Assembly: GCF_016278365.1 (NCBI RefSeq)
Contig: NZ_JADQBZ010000011.1
Span: forward strand, 1 to 64,000
Source of the DNA: Methanolobus sp.
Lineage (GTDB): Archaea > Halobacteriota > Methanosarcinia > Methanosarcinales > Methanosarcinaceae
Direction: 5' to 3'
Length of the DNA: 64,000 nt
Within the stretch, counting starts at the first letter, position 1. The number at the start of each line of letters is the position of its first letter. Both the position numbers and the translations under genes were made by a program. Shown here piece after piece: positions 17,349 to 27,186 of the stretch. A model generated the notes under the pieces. The model searched no databases. It saw nothing but the letters and a program-made list of their open reading frames with translations, and was not told where the DNA came from.

Positions 17349-19391
17349 ATGACCACCTTACGCAGAAAAACCATTGCAATGCTTGGTGCCACACTTACCG
17401 GGTTGGTCATTTTACTCTTCCTGGGTTCCCAGGTGATCCTGATCAATAGTTTCGATCATCTTGAGAAAGAAGAGCTGAAGGAAGATATGCAGAATGCAAG
17501 GAACTCCTTGTACTGGGATATGGAGGACCTCGAGAGGAAAACGGCAGACTGGTCCGTATGGGATGAGACTTACTACTTCGTTCGTGATAATAACAGCAAC
17601 TACATCAACACTTATCTTGTAGATGAGACATTTATCAACCAGAGAATAAGCTTTGTATTATTCTATAACGAGTCAGGTACACTGGTATATTCAAAAGGCG
17701 TGGACCTATCGAATATGACACAGGCGTCACCACCACTAATCCTTATCGATCACCTTGAAGATAGCAGATATTTACTGGAACATGATACTAGATACAGTAG
17801 AAAAACAGGAATACTATATCTGGCAGATGTGCCGGTCATTCTCACTTCCCAGCCTATAATCTTAAGCAATGAGGAAACACCCATCGGTGGAGTTATCCTG
17901 ATGGGACGGTTCCTGGACCAGGCAGAACAGGATTTGCTTTCTGACAAGACAAACCTTTCACTTGAAGTGCTATTCGCACAGGAAACGGGGGAGTTAAGAG
18001 AGAATACAGGAATCAAGCTTAGTTCAGGAGAGGAAATATATTTAAGTCTGCTGAACAGAAGCATGATCACCGGGAGCATCTTACTAAATGATATATATGG
18101 ACAGCCTGCTCTCACGCTGGATGTAAGCAGCCCTCGCACCATACACCTTCAGGGCAAAGCCACCGTGATATACTTTTTAATGATTCTGCTGTTTGTAGCA
18201 GGCGTTTTCGGATCTGTCACACTGTACCTGCTTGATAATTCATTCTTTTCACGCCTGAACGATCTGAGCACGGACATAAAGAATATAGGAGAAAGCCGGG
18301 ACCTTTCCAGACGTATCTATGAAAAAGGAAATGACGAGATCTCCAATCTCAGCAACTCCATTAACCTGTTGCTTGAATCACTTGAAGAGTCCAGGCAGCT
18401 TGTCCTGAAAAAAGATGCAACCATAAAAGCAATAATCCAGGCCATGCCGGATATGGTATTCCAGATCAGGAGAGATGGAACAATATGCAGTTATAAACTC
18501 TCCACCGGAGAGTGTCTTTACGAATCCCCTGACGGACTCCCGGATATAAGTATTGAGGATGTATTGCCGAAAGATATCGCTATAAAAGAGATCAATATCA
18601 TCGAAGAAGTGATAAGGACAGGAAAAATGCAGACCATGCAGTACCAGGTACCTGTAAAAGGAGAGAGTAGGGATTTTGAGGCGCGCATAGTTGTGAGCGG
18701 AGAGGACGAAGTTATGTCCGTGGTAAAAGACATCACAGATATAAAAAAGGCAGAAGAAGCGTACAAAAAAGATATACTCCTAAGAGAGATACACCACAGG
18801 GTAAAGAACAATCTACAGGTCATCTCAAGTCTCCTTAGCCTCCAGTCCGGAAAGTTCAGGGATAAGGAAGTCATTGAAGCATTCAAAGAAAGCCAGCATC
18901 GCGCAAGATCTATGGCTATGGCCCATGAAAAGCTATGCAGGTCACAAGATATAGAGAAAGTCCACATGGGGGATTACATAATGAGCCTTGCAGAATATCT
19001 TGTCAGTTCTTATGGCTTTTCCCGGGATGAAGTCCAAATCAATTTAAATATTAAAAACGTAATATTTGGAATAGACACCTCTATTCCCCTTGGCCTGATA
19101 ATCAATGAAATAGTATCAAATTCCCTGAAACACGCTTTCCATAAAGGTCCCGGAAAAATATCCATAGAGATATACCCGGAGGGAGATGATTTCATCATGA
19201 ATATCAGCGATGATGGAACGGGGTTTCCTGAAAATGTAGATTTCAGGAACACGGATTCGCTTGGCATGCAACTGGTGAACTCACTTGTGGAGCAGATAGA
19301 TGGAAAGATCGAGCTCGATAGGAGTAAAGGCACAGAATTCAGAATAACTTTCAAGGAACTCTCCTATGTAAGAAGGGACTGTCGATGGTGA
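17349..19391 (+). CDS. CHASE4-HAMP-PAS sensor histidine kinase (HisKA_2 type)
   Basis: 680-residue membrane kinase. TM1 is at about 12-32, then an extracellular CHASE4 domain (about 40-250, with DWSVWDETYYFV), TM2 at about 272-296, HAMP at about 297-350, and PAS at about 365-470. The HisKA_2 dimerisation helix is LLREIHHRVKNNLQVISSLL with the phospho-accepting His near 482, and the HATPase_c domain has N and G boxes (IINEIVSNSLKHA, DDGTGFP). It senses an extracellular signal and phosphorylates the response regulator encoded next, whose start overlaps its stop by 7 nt. Confidence 0.92.
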   Translation: MTTLRRKTIAMLGATLTGLVILLFLGSQVILINSFDHLEKEELKEDMQNARNSLYWDMEDLERKTADWSVWDETYYFVRDNNSNYINTYLVDETFINQRISFVLFYNESGTLVYSKGVDLSNMTQASPPLILIDHLEDSRYLLEHDTRYSRKTGILYLADVPVILTSQPIILSNEETPIGGVILMGRFLDQAEQDLLSDKTNLSLEVLFAQETGELRENTGIKLSSGEEIYLSLLNRSMITGSILLNDIYGQPALTLDVSSPRTIHLQGKATVIYFLMILLFVAGVFGSVTLYLLDNSFFSRLNDLSTDIKNIGESRDLSRRIYEKGNDEISNLSNSINLLLESLEESRQLVLKKDATIKAIIQAMPDMVFQIRRDGTICSYKLSTGECLYESPDGLPDISIEDVLPKDIAIKEINIIEEVIRTGKMQTMQYQVPVKGESRDFEARIVVSGEDEVMSVVKDITDIKKAEEAYKKDILLREIHHRVKNNLQVISSLLSLQSGKFRDKEVIEAFKESQHRARSMAMAHEKLCRSQDIEKVHMGDYIMSLAEYLVSSYGFSRDEVQINLNIKNVIFGIDTSIPLGLIINEIVSNSLKHAFHKGPGKISIEIYPEGDDFIMNISDDGTGFPENVDFRNTDSLGMQLVNSLVEQIDGKIELDRSKGTEFRITFKELSYVRRDCRW

Positions 19392-20215
19392 ATGAAAAAA
19401 TACTGGTAGTCGAGGACGAGAAGATAGTTGCCCTGGACATTAAGCATAGCCTGGAAAGTTTCGGTTATATAGTACCCTGCATGGCATCGACCGGAGAAGA
19501 TGCAATAAAGATGGCCAGAAAACACAACCCGGATCTTGTGTTGATGGACATTGTGCTCAGAGGGGACATTGACGGCATTGAAGCTGCTTCGGTCATACAC
19601 ACCAATCATAAGATCCCAGTGGTCTACCTTACTGCATACTCCGATGAAAGGACGCTACAGAGAGCAAAGATGACAGAGCCCTTCGGGCATATACTGAAGC
19701 CTTTTGACAACAGACAACTTCGAACTAACATAGAGATCGCCTTGCATAAAAAAGAACAGGAGAAGGAAAAACATTTCCAGAACGACAGTTGGATAACATC
19801 GTTGCTTGATAATGTAGGAGATGCCATCATTTCCACGGATGCTTCCGGAAGGGTCAAACACATAAACCTGCTGGCGCAGGCATTGACAGGGTACAGACAT
19901 GAAGAGGCATTCGGGGAAACAATAGATCGCATTTTCAGGGTAATATGCGAGACTACAGGCAAAACGGTATTAAATCCCACTGAGAAAGTCCTCAAAGAAG
20001 GAACCTTTTACGGTCTTTGTGAAGGTGCCGTGCTTGTTTCCAGAGAGAACAACCATATACCTATCGATGTTATCGGCTCACCTATAAAGAACAGCAACAA
20101 TGAAACAATTGGAGCCATCATTGTCTTTTGTGATATAACAGAAAGAAGGAATCTGGAGAAATCTTTTTTAAACTACATGCTGAACAGTGAGCTCAGCCAG
20201 AAGATCAATCACTGA
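19385..20215 (+). CDS. Response regulator with C-terminal PAS domain
   Basis: 276 residues: receiver domain 1-125 with the acidic pair E10/D11, phospho-acceptor Asp55 (LVLMDIVLRG), a Thr in YLTAYSD and Lys in ILKPFD; then a PAS domain at about 135-265 (DNVGDAIISTDASGRVKHIN). There is no DNA-binding or enzyme output domain, so it probably works by protein contacts or passes the signal on. It overlaps the kinase gene by 7 nt and its own 3' end overlaps the convergent MFS gene by 11 nt. Confidence 0.9.
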   Translation: MVNEKILVVEDEKIVALDIKHSLESFGYIVPCMASTGEDAIKMARKHNPDLVLMDIVLRGDIDGIEAASVIHTNHKIPVVYLTAYSDERTLQRAKMTEPFGHILKPFDNRQLRTNIEIALHKKEQEKEKHFQNDSWITSLLDNVGDAIISTDASGRVKHINLLAQALTGYRHEEAFGETIDRIFRVICETTGKTVLNPTEKVLKEGTFYGLCEGAVLVSRENNHIPIDVIGSPIKNSNNETIGAIIVFCDITERRNLEKSFLNYMLNSELSQKINH

Positions 20216-21413
20216 TTATCCCGGGCTCTTTCACCCTCGCAAGTACCAGGAAAACGGACATAAGGATAAGTGCACCGCACAGATAGAAAGGTGTCCTGAA
20301 TGAGACATAACCTGCAAGCAATCCTCCCATTATTGGGCCCAGCGCCATACCTCCGGCCTGCGCAGCAGTTATAATACTGACCTTTGAACTTACTGCATTA
20401 CCACCTGTTAGTTCTACTGCAAGTGCCATGACAGGAGTCTCGACCGCAGCCATGGAAATGCCCTGCAGGGCACGCAGGATGATAAGTTCTGTGATACTGC
20501 CTGCATAACCAAGCCCTATGACTATGGGAACGTTAAGCAACAGGCCGTATGCAACCATATTTTTCCTCCCGATCCTGTCCGAGATCACACCCATAGGTGT
20601 CTGGAAAAGCACCCTTACCAGCACATAGGCAGAGACCGCCATACTGAGCGATAGTTCGCTTGCATTGAGCAATATCCTGTATTCCGGAAGGAAGGCAAAG
20701 ATTATCATAATCCCAACCATCATCATGAACATTGCAACAGCAAGCACAATGAATTGTGGGTCTTTAGCATATGAGGCACTAATTGATGTTCTTTCCTTTA
20801 TGTTATCACTCTTTTCTTTCACAAAGAAAAATACGAGCGAGGTGCTCATAATGCCCAGAAGGGCACATACATAGAAAGCTGCCTCATATCCATAGTAATT
20901 TACAACAGCACCTCCGACGATAGGACCACTGCCAAAACCCAGCCCCCTCAGTGATGAATAGATCCCGATGGCTTTCCCCCGTGTTCTGCTTGTGGAAAAA
21001 TGTGTCACCATCGCCACAATAGCAGGGACTGCCACACCTACGGTTATTCCCTGGACAAAACGGAAAAGGACCACATATTCGAATTGCCTGGTATTTGCAT
21101 ATATAAAAGAAAGAATAGTGAAACCCGCCATTCCTGCGAGGATGAAGGGTTTTCTGCGATCCATCCTGTCAGACAGTTTGCCCATAATAGGCTGAGAGAT
21201 TGTATTGGAAATGCCAAATGCTGTTGCTACAATGCCTGCCTTCACTACTATCGGAGTGGATGTAAAAAATGAGCTTTGCAGGCCAACTATGTAAAGCGGG
21301 ATCAGGAAGGCAAGCATTCCCGTACCTATGTCCTTGAATAATTTGGAAAGGGAAAGAATGTAAAGTTGTGGATCAAGACCCTCTGCAGATGGAGAGTTCA
21401 TTTTTCCAGTCAT
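20205..21413 (-). CDS. MFS transporter, 12 helices
   Basis: 402-residue major facilitator. The motif-A loop between helices 2 and 3 is GKLSDRMDRRKPF and its second-half copy is GVISDRIGRKNMV. Motif C-like GLGFGSGPIVGG in helix 5 is typical of drug/H+ antiporters, so efflux is likely; the substrate is unknown. ATG at 21401 (fifth codon) is an alternative start. Convergent with the response regulator, 11 nt overlap at the 3' ends. Confidence 0.9.
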   Translation of the reverse strand: MTGKMNSPSAEGLDPQLYILSLSKLFKDIGTGMLAFLIPLYIVGLQSSFFTSTPIVVKAGIVATAFGISNTISQPIMGKLSDRMDRRKPFILAGMAGFTILSFIYANTRQFEYVVLFRFVQGITVGVAVPAIVAMVTHFSTSRTRGKAIGIYSSLRGLGFGSGPIVGGAVVNYYGYEAAFYVCALLGIMSTSLVFFFVKEKSDNIKERTSISASYAKDPQFIVLAVAMFMMMVGIMIIFAFLPEYRILLNASELSLSMAVSAYVLVRVLFQTPMGVISDRIGRKNMVAYGLLLNVPIVIGLGYAGSITELIILRALQGISMAAVETPVMALAVELTGGNAVSSKVSIITAAQAGGMALGPIMGGLLAGYVSFRTPFYLCGALILMSVFLVLARVKEPGIISD

Positions 21414-21452
21414 CTTCAGAGAGTTTCCATTCTAAATATCCTGTAGTTAACC

Positions 21453-22304
21453 TTACTCTGAAGCAGGCTGCGTGGTTTCCCTGACCGTTCTTACCAACTT
21501 TACTATCCTGTCCCTGTAACGGATGGCAATGGCATAACTTATTATTGCAAGCACTAATCCCCCGAAAAAGTCTGTTATCCAGTGTATACCCAGATAAAAT
21601 ATAGTGAACTGTATGGAAATCGTAAGAAGTACGACCACTACCTTATACTTTTTCAGATCGGTCCTGAAAACAACGAGCAACATTGCAATAATGGAAAGCG
21701 CTGCATGAAGGCTCGGGAAGCAGTTATCGAAATAAGGATCAACGCTCCTCAGACCTTCCAGTATTAAGGGACTTAGCTGGTAGAGTAAGGGAACTACGTT
21801 GGGAAGCGTATAACCCGTGATCTTCACAGGAGCCAGCACCTGGAAAGGGAAAGCAGCAAGATATGCCACCGTGATTGCAATGGAATATTCCTGAAGTGCG
21901 GATATCCTGCCGGCACATATGAGAGCTATAAAAGTGAATATGAGCAGGAATGAAAAACCGAACAGGTAGATGAAAGCACTGAAATATGTCAGTGAAGGAC
22001 TTGCTATTGTCTGGAATGCGCTGACAGTGTTCCCTTCCAGCAGGAATATAATGTCTGCGATCCGGGATGTAGGAGTTATGTTCAGAGCAGCCGTGATAGT
22101 TTCCTGGGACTTGGCAAGTATATAAACAATAGTTACCACCAAAACATAAGGGAGTACTTCAGAAGTTAATCCTATATGGTTCCCGTAAGCATATAACCTG
22201 CCTTTGTGCAGCCTGTATTCTTTTGGCACTAGCGTGTAATAAGCTATGATACTCAACAGGACTACGACAGGAGCCATTACAGTCATCAGGGCAATAGCTG
22301 TCAT
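21453..22304 (-). CDS. PAP2-superfamily membrane phosphatase/phosphotransferase
   Basis: 283-residue polytopic membrane protein. The PAP2 catalytic motifs appear as FPSLHAALS near residue 197 (PSxxH) and GIHWITDFFGG near 240 (HxxxD), resembling the inositol-phosphotransferase/PAP2_3 branch. It probably dephosphorylates or transfers head groups of isoprenoid lipids at the outer face of the membrane. It lies behind the MFS gene on the same strand with a 148-nt gap to the cupredoxin-like gene upstream. Confidence 0.85.
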   Translation of the reverse strand: MTAIALMTVMAPVVVLLSIIAYYTLVPKEYRLHKGRLYAYGNHIGLTSEVLPYVLVVTIVYILAKSQETITAALNITPTSRIADIIFLLEGNTVSAFQTIASPSLTYFSAFIYLFGFSFLLIFTFIALICAGRISALQEYSIAITVAYLAAFPFQVLAPVKITGYTLPNVVPLLYQLSPLILEGLRSVDPYFDNCFPSLHAALSIIAMLLVVFRTDLKKYKVVVVLLTISIQFTIFYLGIHWITDFFGGLVLAIISYAIAIRYRDRIVKLVRTVRETTQPASE

Positions 22305-22403
22305 TATATCTACTCCTTATGGGTGTCCTCTAAATATAATATTTACTAGTACCATACTAAAATAGTTGTTGTGCCTGAGGCAGGCACTAAGTGAGGAAGA
22401 ACA

Positions 22404-22757
22404 TTATTCCACAATGACCATCCCACTCCCGGTCCAGGGATGTGAGAGCAGGTAATAGTTGTAGGTTCCACGGGCATTGAAAGTGAAACTATATGTATCT
22501 CCCCTCCTCAGGGCAGGCGATTGGAATGAGCTACCACTTATAACTAATGCTGCAGTGTCATTGCTTATCCACCTTACAGTATCACCCTCTTTTATTGTGA
22601 CTGCATCAGGATCGAAAGAGAAATTATCAATGTAAACTACTGTTACACCAGACTCAATATCGCTTACGGAAGTATTCCGGTCATTTACATTTTCCAGGCA
22701 GCCTGCGAGAATCAAAAAACCCGATAGCAGGATAAATGTGATCAATTTTGTATTCAT
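22404..22757 (-). CDS. Cupredoxin-fold lipoprotein with an incomplete copper site
   Basis: 117 residues. A lipobox FLILAGC at 13-19 predicts lipid attachment at Cys19. The rest is a plastocyanin-like domain: FSFDPDAVTIKEGDTVRWIS, YSFTFNARGTYNYY and SHPWTGSGMVIVE. In the copper-binding family the pattern is N-D-x-x-H, then C-x-x-H-x-x-M. Here the first His is replaced (SNDTAALVIS) and the Cys position is Leu (YLLSHPW); only the C-terminal His and Met remain. It is probably structural, or binds metal differently. Confidence 0.8.
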   Translation of the reverse strand: MNTKLITFILLSGFLILAGCLENVNDRNTSVSDIESGVTVVYIDNFSFDPDAVTIKEGDTVRWISNDTAALVISGSSFQSPALRRGDTYSFTFNARGTYNYYLLSHPWTGSGMVIVE

Positions 22758-22768
22758 TTGACACCTAC

Positions 22769-24478
22769 TTATGAAGTACTTGGATTAATTCCCCTTTCCC
22801 TCTGCAGACGATACATTTCTTCAAGCCTGTCAATGGTCTCAACATCCTCAAGCGATTTATCATCCCTTACGTTCACAAGCCGGGGGAACCTGAGAGCATA
22901 GCCGGACTCATAATTGGTGCTCCTCTGTATTTCTTCGAATGCAACCTCAAAGATAACCTGGGGTTTAAGCTCTATTTTTGTACCGGATTGCACGACTATC
23001 AGGTCCGTAAAAGTTGCTGTCAGTTCAGAAAGCTGCTCGTCGGAAAAACCTGTAGCCACTTTTCCGACAGGCAGGAAACGCCCTGTCTTGGGATCGTGAC
23101 ATGCAAGGGCATACGAACCCATGAAATTGGTACGTCTGCCATAGCCCCATTCGGCACCTATCACAACCAGATCGAGTGTTTCCATGACAGGTTTCTTTTT
23201 GAGCCAGTTCTTCCCGCGTTTTCCAGGTGAATAAGGAGACTGGGGATTCTTGATCATGATGCCCTCATGACCTGCCCTGAGAGCTTCAGTATAAATTCCG
23301 TTGATTTCCTCGGCATCACTGGTAATTACCTGCCTGTCCACTTGAATGGAGTCGCCATTTTCCACACAGCTTTCAAGCAGTGATCTTCTTTTTACCAGGG
23401 GGACGTCTATGAGTCCCTCTCCGTTTAGATACATTATGTCAAAAATATTAATTGACAGTGGGACTTCCTTTGCGGTCGAATCGACATCGTATTTTCGCCT
23501 CAGACGTCTCAGGAGATCCTGAAATGCCCTCGGGCGGCCATTCTCATCCATTGCGACAGCTTCTCCGTCAAGTATGGCCGAGTCCGCATGAACATATTTG
23601 CCAATAGAGGCAGCAATTTCAGGCAGGGAACTGCTTATATCCTCAAGCTTGCGGGAATATAATGTCACCCTGTCGCCATCCTTGTGTATCTGCAACCTTG
23701 CACCGTCGAATTTCCACTCGATCGCTGCCTCACCTATGCCCGCAATTGCAGATTCGATAGTGGGAGCTATCTGTGCAAGCATCATCCTGATGGGGCGGTT
23801 CAATTGCAGACCAAGCCCTTCGACCGCCTCAGGCCCACCTTCCCTTGCCGTGCTTGCCACAAGTCCCATGTCGTTGGTCAGCATGAAGGCTCTCTCTACA
23901 GTAGCTACAGGAACAGTGAATGCTAATGCGATGGCGTCCCGTACTATTCCCTCACCGACACCTATCCTCAGATCTTCCACGGCGAGTCTGGCCATATAAC
24001 CGACCTCCTCCGGGGTCGCGCAGTTAAAAAGATATTGCAGGTTCTTTATCTTGGAGGTCTGGGAACCCTTGCCCGATGACCTTGATATAGCCTGGAAACG
24101 TTCAAACACTTCATGTACAGATATATCGGGTGCTTCCTCAAGGAATGATGAGAATGTAGCCTGGCCCTTTGACTTTTTGGCAAGTGCTTTTACAGCGGTC
24201 TCACCTATATCGCCCGTGTCCCGTATAAGGCCTTCAATGTCACTCACAGAGAGCCCGGATGACCTGGCAAGAGCGGCATAGAGGATACCTGCGCCCACGC
24301 CCACTTCCCGGGAGCTCCATGCAGGGAACACTTCACCCATGACAAAATGAGTGACAATGGGGAGTTCCTCAGGACTTACTCTTTTTAGCAGCTCTGCAAC
24401 CTGGGAGGTCATCTCCAAAGAGCCCGGAGTCGCCTCTATAATTTTGCAGGCCTGTGAAAATTCCCTGAAACTTGTCAT
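22769..24478 (-). CDS. lig: ATP-dependent DNA ligase
   Basis: 569-residue archaeal replicative DNA ligase: N-terminal DNA-binding domain (1-230), adenylation domain with the nucleotidyl-accepting Lys256 in [10 protein letters not shown], later motifs [14 protein letters not shown] and [11 protein letters not shown], and C-terminal OB fold. It seals nicks in Okazaki fragments and repair. Length matches euryarchaeal Lig. It lies 11 nt upstream of the cupredoxin-like gene on the same strand. Confidence 0.96.
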   Translation of the reverse strand: MTSFREFSQACKIIEATPGSLEMTSQVAELLKRVSPEELPIVTHFVMGEVFPAWSSREVGVGAGILYAALARSSGLSVSDIEGLIRDTGDIGETAVKALAKKSKGQATFSSFLEEAPDISVHEVFERFQAISRSSGKGSQTSKIKNLQYLFNCATPEEVGYMARLAVEDLRIGVGEGIVRDAIALAFTVPVATVERAFMLTNDMGLVASTAREGGPEAVEGLGLQLNRPIRMMLAQIAPTIESAIAGIGEAAIEWKFDGARLQIHKDGDRVTLYSRKLEDISSSLPEIAASIGKYVHADSAILDGEAVAMDENGRPRAFQDLLRRLRRKYDVDSTAKEVPLSINIFDIMYLNGEGLIDVPLVKRRSLLESCVENGDSIQVDRQVITSDAEEINGIYTEALRAGHEGIMIKNPQSPYSPGKRGKNWLKKKPVMETLDLVVIGAEWGYGRRTNFMGSYALACHDPKTGRFLPVGKVATGFSDEQLSELTATFTDLIVVQSGTKIELKPQVIFEVAFEEIQRSTNYESGYALRFPRLVNVRDDKSLEDVETIDRLEEMYRLQRERGINPSTS

Positions 24479-24524
24479 GTCTACCGTAAAATATGTTGTT
24501 GTCGTAAAATATAATCTATGAAAG

Positions 24525-25520
24525 CTAGTTCTTGTAGATGTTTATAATATCACTCAGGATAGCACTTGCTGTTTCTATTGAGCCAGCACCTTTTCCGGTA
24601 ATAGTGATGGGTCCTGCGAGATCGGTCTGTACCGAGAAAACATTCAGTGTGCCACCTACTGCAAGAGGATGGCTCAGTGGCACCAGTTTGGGTGCAACGT
24701 TGATCCTGCTGTCATTCACTTCACCTATCAGTTTGATGGCGAAACCGTCAGCATTTGCAAGTGAGAGCGCTTCAGGCGTTATCCTTGTGATACCTGTCAC
24801 TGTCACATCCCTATAAGAAGCATTCATGCCGAAAATGGAATTGGCGACTATCACAAGCTTGGATGCTGTGTCGATTCCCTCTACATCATAAGTAGGATCT
24901 TTTTCCGCTATCCCAAGCTCCTGAGCCTCTGCAAGCATCTGTTCATAAGGCGCCTGCTCTTCCATCATCCGGCTGAGTATATAATTGCAGGTTCCGTTAA
25001 AGATCCCTTCCATGCTGATCATCCTGTTACCTGCGAGGACATCACATGCAAGGTTAATAACAGGCATCGCGCCACCTACAGTAGCTTCGAACCTGCAATG
25101 GGAGCCGGATTTTTTCGCGGCTGCGATCACTTCACCGTATTTGAGTGCAAGAGGGCCTTTATTGGAGGTAACCACATCCATACATCTCTCAAAGGCCGCC
25201 ATCATGTTGATAAGACCTACTCCTCCAGTATCGATGTCTGTGGGAGTTGTCTCTATTACCAGCTCATGGTCCAGGGTCCTGATTATCTCAGTGCCTGACA
25301 TGATCTCGCTCCCAACAGTACCTGTTTCCTTCTTTCTGGAGAGTGCAGATTCAAGGTCCACACCTTGATGATCGACCAGTGCGGTCTTTGAGTCTGCTAT
25401 GGCAACTATTCTCATATCTATGCCGATGCTTTGCAAATAGTCATTCTTGTCAAGAAGAACCTGTGCCACACCCCGGCCCACTGCTCCGAACCCGATAATT
25501 GATGCGCGTATCGTTTTCAT
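24525..25520 (-). CDS. hom: Homoserine dehydrogenase
   Basis: 331 residues. The NAD(P)-binding Rossmann motif [11 protein letters not shown] is at 10-20. Catalytic-domain signatures include [43 protein letters not shown] and the conserved Lys in [19 protein letters not shown]. It reduces aspartate semialdehyde to homoserine for threonine and methionine synthesis. It has no ACT domain of its own; the ACT-domain protein encoded 10 nt upstream may supply feedback control. Confidence 0.95.
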   Translation of the reverse strand: MKTIRASIIGFGAVGRGVAQVLLDKNDYLQSIGIDMRIVAIADSKTALVDHQGVDLESALSRKKETGTVGSEIMSGTEIIRTLDHELVIETTPTDIDTGGVGLINMMAAFERCMDVVTSNKGPLALKYGEVIAAAKKSGSHCRFEATVGGAMPVINLACDVLAGNRMISMEGIFNGTCNYILSRMMEEQAPYEQMLAEAQELGIAEKDPTYDVEGIDTASKLVIVANSIFGMNASYRDVTVTGITRITPEALSLANADGFAIKLIGEVNDSRINVAPKLVPLSHPLAVGGTLNVFSVQTDLAGPITITGKGAGSIETASAILSDIINIYKN

Positions 25521-25530
25521 TAAATCATCC

Positions 25531-26031
25531 TCAGTTAATACCTATCGGTTCTATGACCAACAGGTCTTTCTCTTTAGCAATAGATTTAAGCAGTTCTATC
25601 GCGGCACTCATATGCTGTTTACTTACAGCATCGATTTTTAGGGAAGCGGACGAGGGCCTGTTAACCCGGGGCATTGACAGGTTAAGGTCGACAATTTCAG
25701 CATATCCCGTGTTGTCGACCTTATCAATGGTATCTTTTATGTCAGTGTGGACTATATGGCCAATAAGTATCACAGCGCCATGTTCAAGATATCTCTTCTC
25801 ATCTACGCTCACCACACTGATCCCACTTTCTTCAAGAAGGGATATGATATTATCGAGATGATCGGGCTTGATCTCAAATACCAGATGCACCGGGATCTTG
25901 CCGCGGGGTGTTTTCTTTTCATGGTGATGTACAACGGATATCAGATTGCCCTTAAATTCAGAAACAGGCTTCAGTGCAAGGACTAACTGCCCCGGGATGT
26001 CTTTCAGTTCAAGGTCCATAGAAACTCGCAT
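25531..26031 (-). CDS. ACT-domain protein, probable partner of homoserine dehydrogenase
   Basis: 166 residues beginning with an ACT domain (MRVSMDLELKDIPGQLVLAL, then GNLISVVHHHEKK), followed by a second alpha/beta ACT-like half. ACT domains bind amino acids and regulate biosynthetic enzymes. It lies 10 nt upstream of hom on the same strand, so allosteric control of the threonine/methionine branch is the likely role. Homologues next to hom are common in euryarchaea as far as I recall. Confidence 0.85.
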   Translation of the reverse strand: MRVSMDLELKDIPGQLVLALKPVSEFKGNLISVVHHHEKKTPRGKIPVHLVFEIKPDHLDNIISLLEESGISVVSVDEKRYLEHGAVILIGHIVHTDIKDTIDKVDNTGYAEIVDLNLSMPRVNRPSSASLKIDAVSKQHMSAAIELLKSIAKEKDLLVIEPIGIN

Positions 26032-26096
26032 TTATACCTCGTAAGAGTCGATAAAATACTCTAAATGATTTCTGTATCCATAGGCATCAAATACAG

Positions 26097-26927
26097 TTAT
26101 ATATTTTGGTTTGGCCCTTCATCCATGATCACTTTAGGTTCGCCTTCACCGGTAACTGCAAGTATTATAACATTACCGCGACCCTTTTTGAACTTCTTCA
26201 CTATGCCACGATTCTCAAGATCAGATATCATAAGGCTGACCTTGGCCTCCGAGTGCTTCAGGGAGCCCCTCAGTTCTTTCTGGGAAATACGGCCACCATG
26301 TCTTGAGATAATGCCAACCGTTTCCCGGAGATCATCCGGTAATTCAGCATACTTATCACTTGCACCAAAGGATACTCCATTAAATGAAGTATCCATAGTT
26401 CCCGTATCAACATCGCCTTTGCGATCCTTTGATAGTAAATACGCCCCGGCTGCCAATACCACTGTCACCATCACCAACAGGGCAATTACCCTGGACGAGA
26501 GTGGTCCACTATCCTGTTCGGAATTGCTTTCAGCAAGGTCGGCAAGTTCGTCGAGTTCATTAAACTCTGTCTCAATCAGATCAGACTCATAGTAAGTAGG
26601 GAGAAAAATGATATCTATTACATAATCCCCTGAACCGATTATCGTGATCTCTTCCTGAGCATCATAAACAAGTGTGCTATTACGATAATAACTAGCAGAT
26701 ATAACGTAGTTTCCCGGCGCCAGGTTGAATGAATACAGTCCATACCTTGCAAGCATGGACTGGGGAGGAGTGGAATTAACCTCTACGATGACATTCTCAA
26801 GAGGTTCGAATGTGCCCCATTCATAAATAACGCCATGTACAGTCGCCATATCAGATGCATGGGCAAAAGGGATACTACTAATAAAAAGTAATAAAAACAA
26901 AGTGGAAAGAACGTTTTTGATTATCAC
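26097..26927 (-). CDS. Membrane-anchored winged-helix regulator with an extracellular carboxypeptidase-regulatory-like domain
   Basis: 276 residues. Signal peptide at 1-24 (LLLFISSIPFAHAS), extracytoplasmic Ig-like/CarboxypepD_reg domain at about 28-110 (VHGVIYEWGTFEPLENVIVE, APGNYVISASYY), acidic linker, TM helix at 145-164 (ALLVMVTVVLAAGAYLL), and a cytoplasmic winged helix at about 185-260 with SQKELRGSLKHSEAKVSLMI, FKKGRGNVIIL. The layout suggests one-component sensing of a surface signal with DNA binding on the inner side. It is divergent from the secreted coiled-coil protein gene, a plausible target. Confidence 0.85.
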   Translation of the reverse strand: MIIKNVLSTLFLLLFISSIPFAHASDMATVHGVIYEWGTFEPLENVIVEVNSTPPQSMLARYGLYSFNLAPGNYVISASYYRNSTLVYDAQEEITIIGSGDYVIDIIFLPTYYESDLIETEFNELDELADLAESNSEQDSGPLSSRVIALLVMVTVVLAAGAYLLSKDRKGDVDTGTMDTSFNGVSFGASDKYAELPDDLRETVGIISRHGGRISQKELRGSLKHSEAKVSLMISDLENRGIVKKFKKGRGNVIILAVTGEGEPKVIMDEGPNQNI

Positions 26928-27186
26928 AGATTATATAATTACATAGTACTTGGATTTAATGCTTTCTAATAGACAATCTGAAGAGAGATGAAGTATTATC
27001 AAGCAAATAGAGCCATTATAATCCTTGTAACAGTAAGAATTCCCTGTAAAGGATGGCCTGAAGTAAAGTAAGCATATATGTTCCCCAGAGAATACGGAAA
27101 TTGCATTAAGGCCCGGATCAGGACCAAGGCCCGGGCACAAAACACAATCTAATAATAAAAAGAGGAAATGAGAAAGAGGTAGAGTC

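Noticed and set aside
27112-27140. GC-rich inverted stretch (GCCCGG ... CCGGGC) before the secreted coiled-coil gene
   Set aside because: Only a 6-bp arm with a long spacer; too weak to call an operator or terminator.
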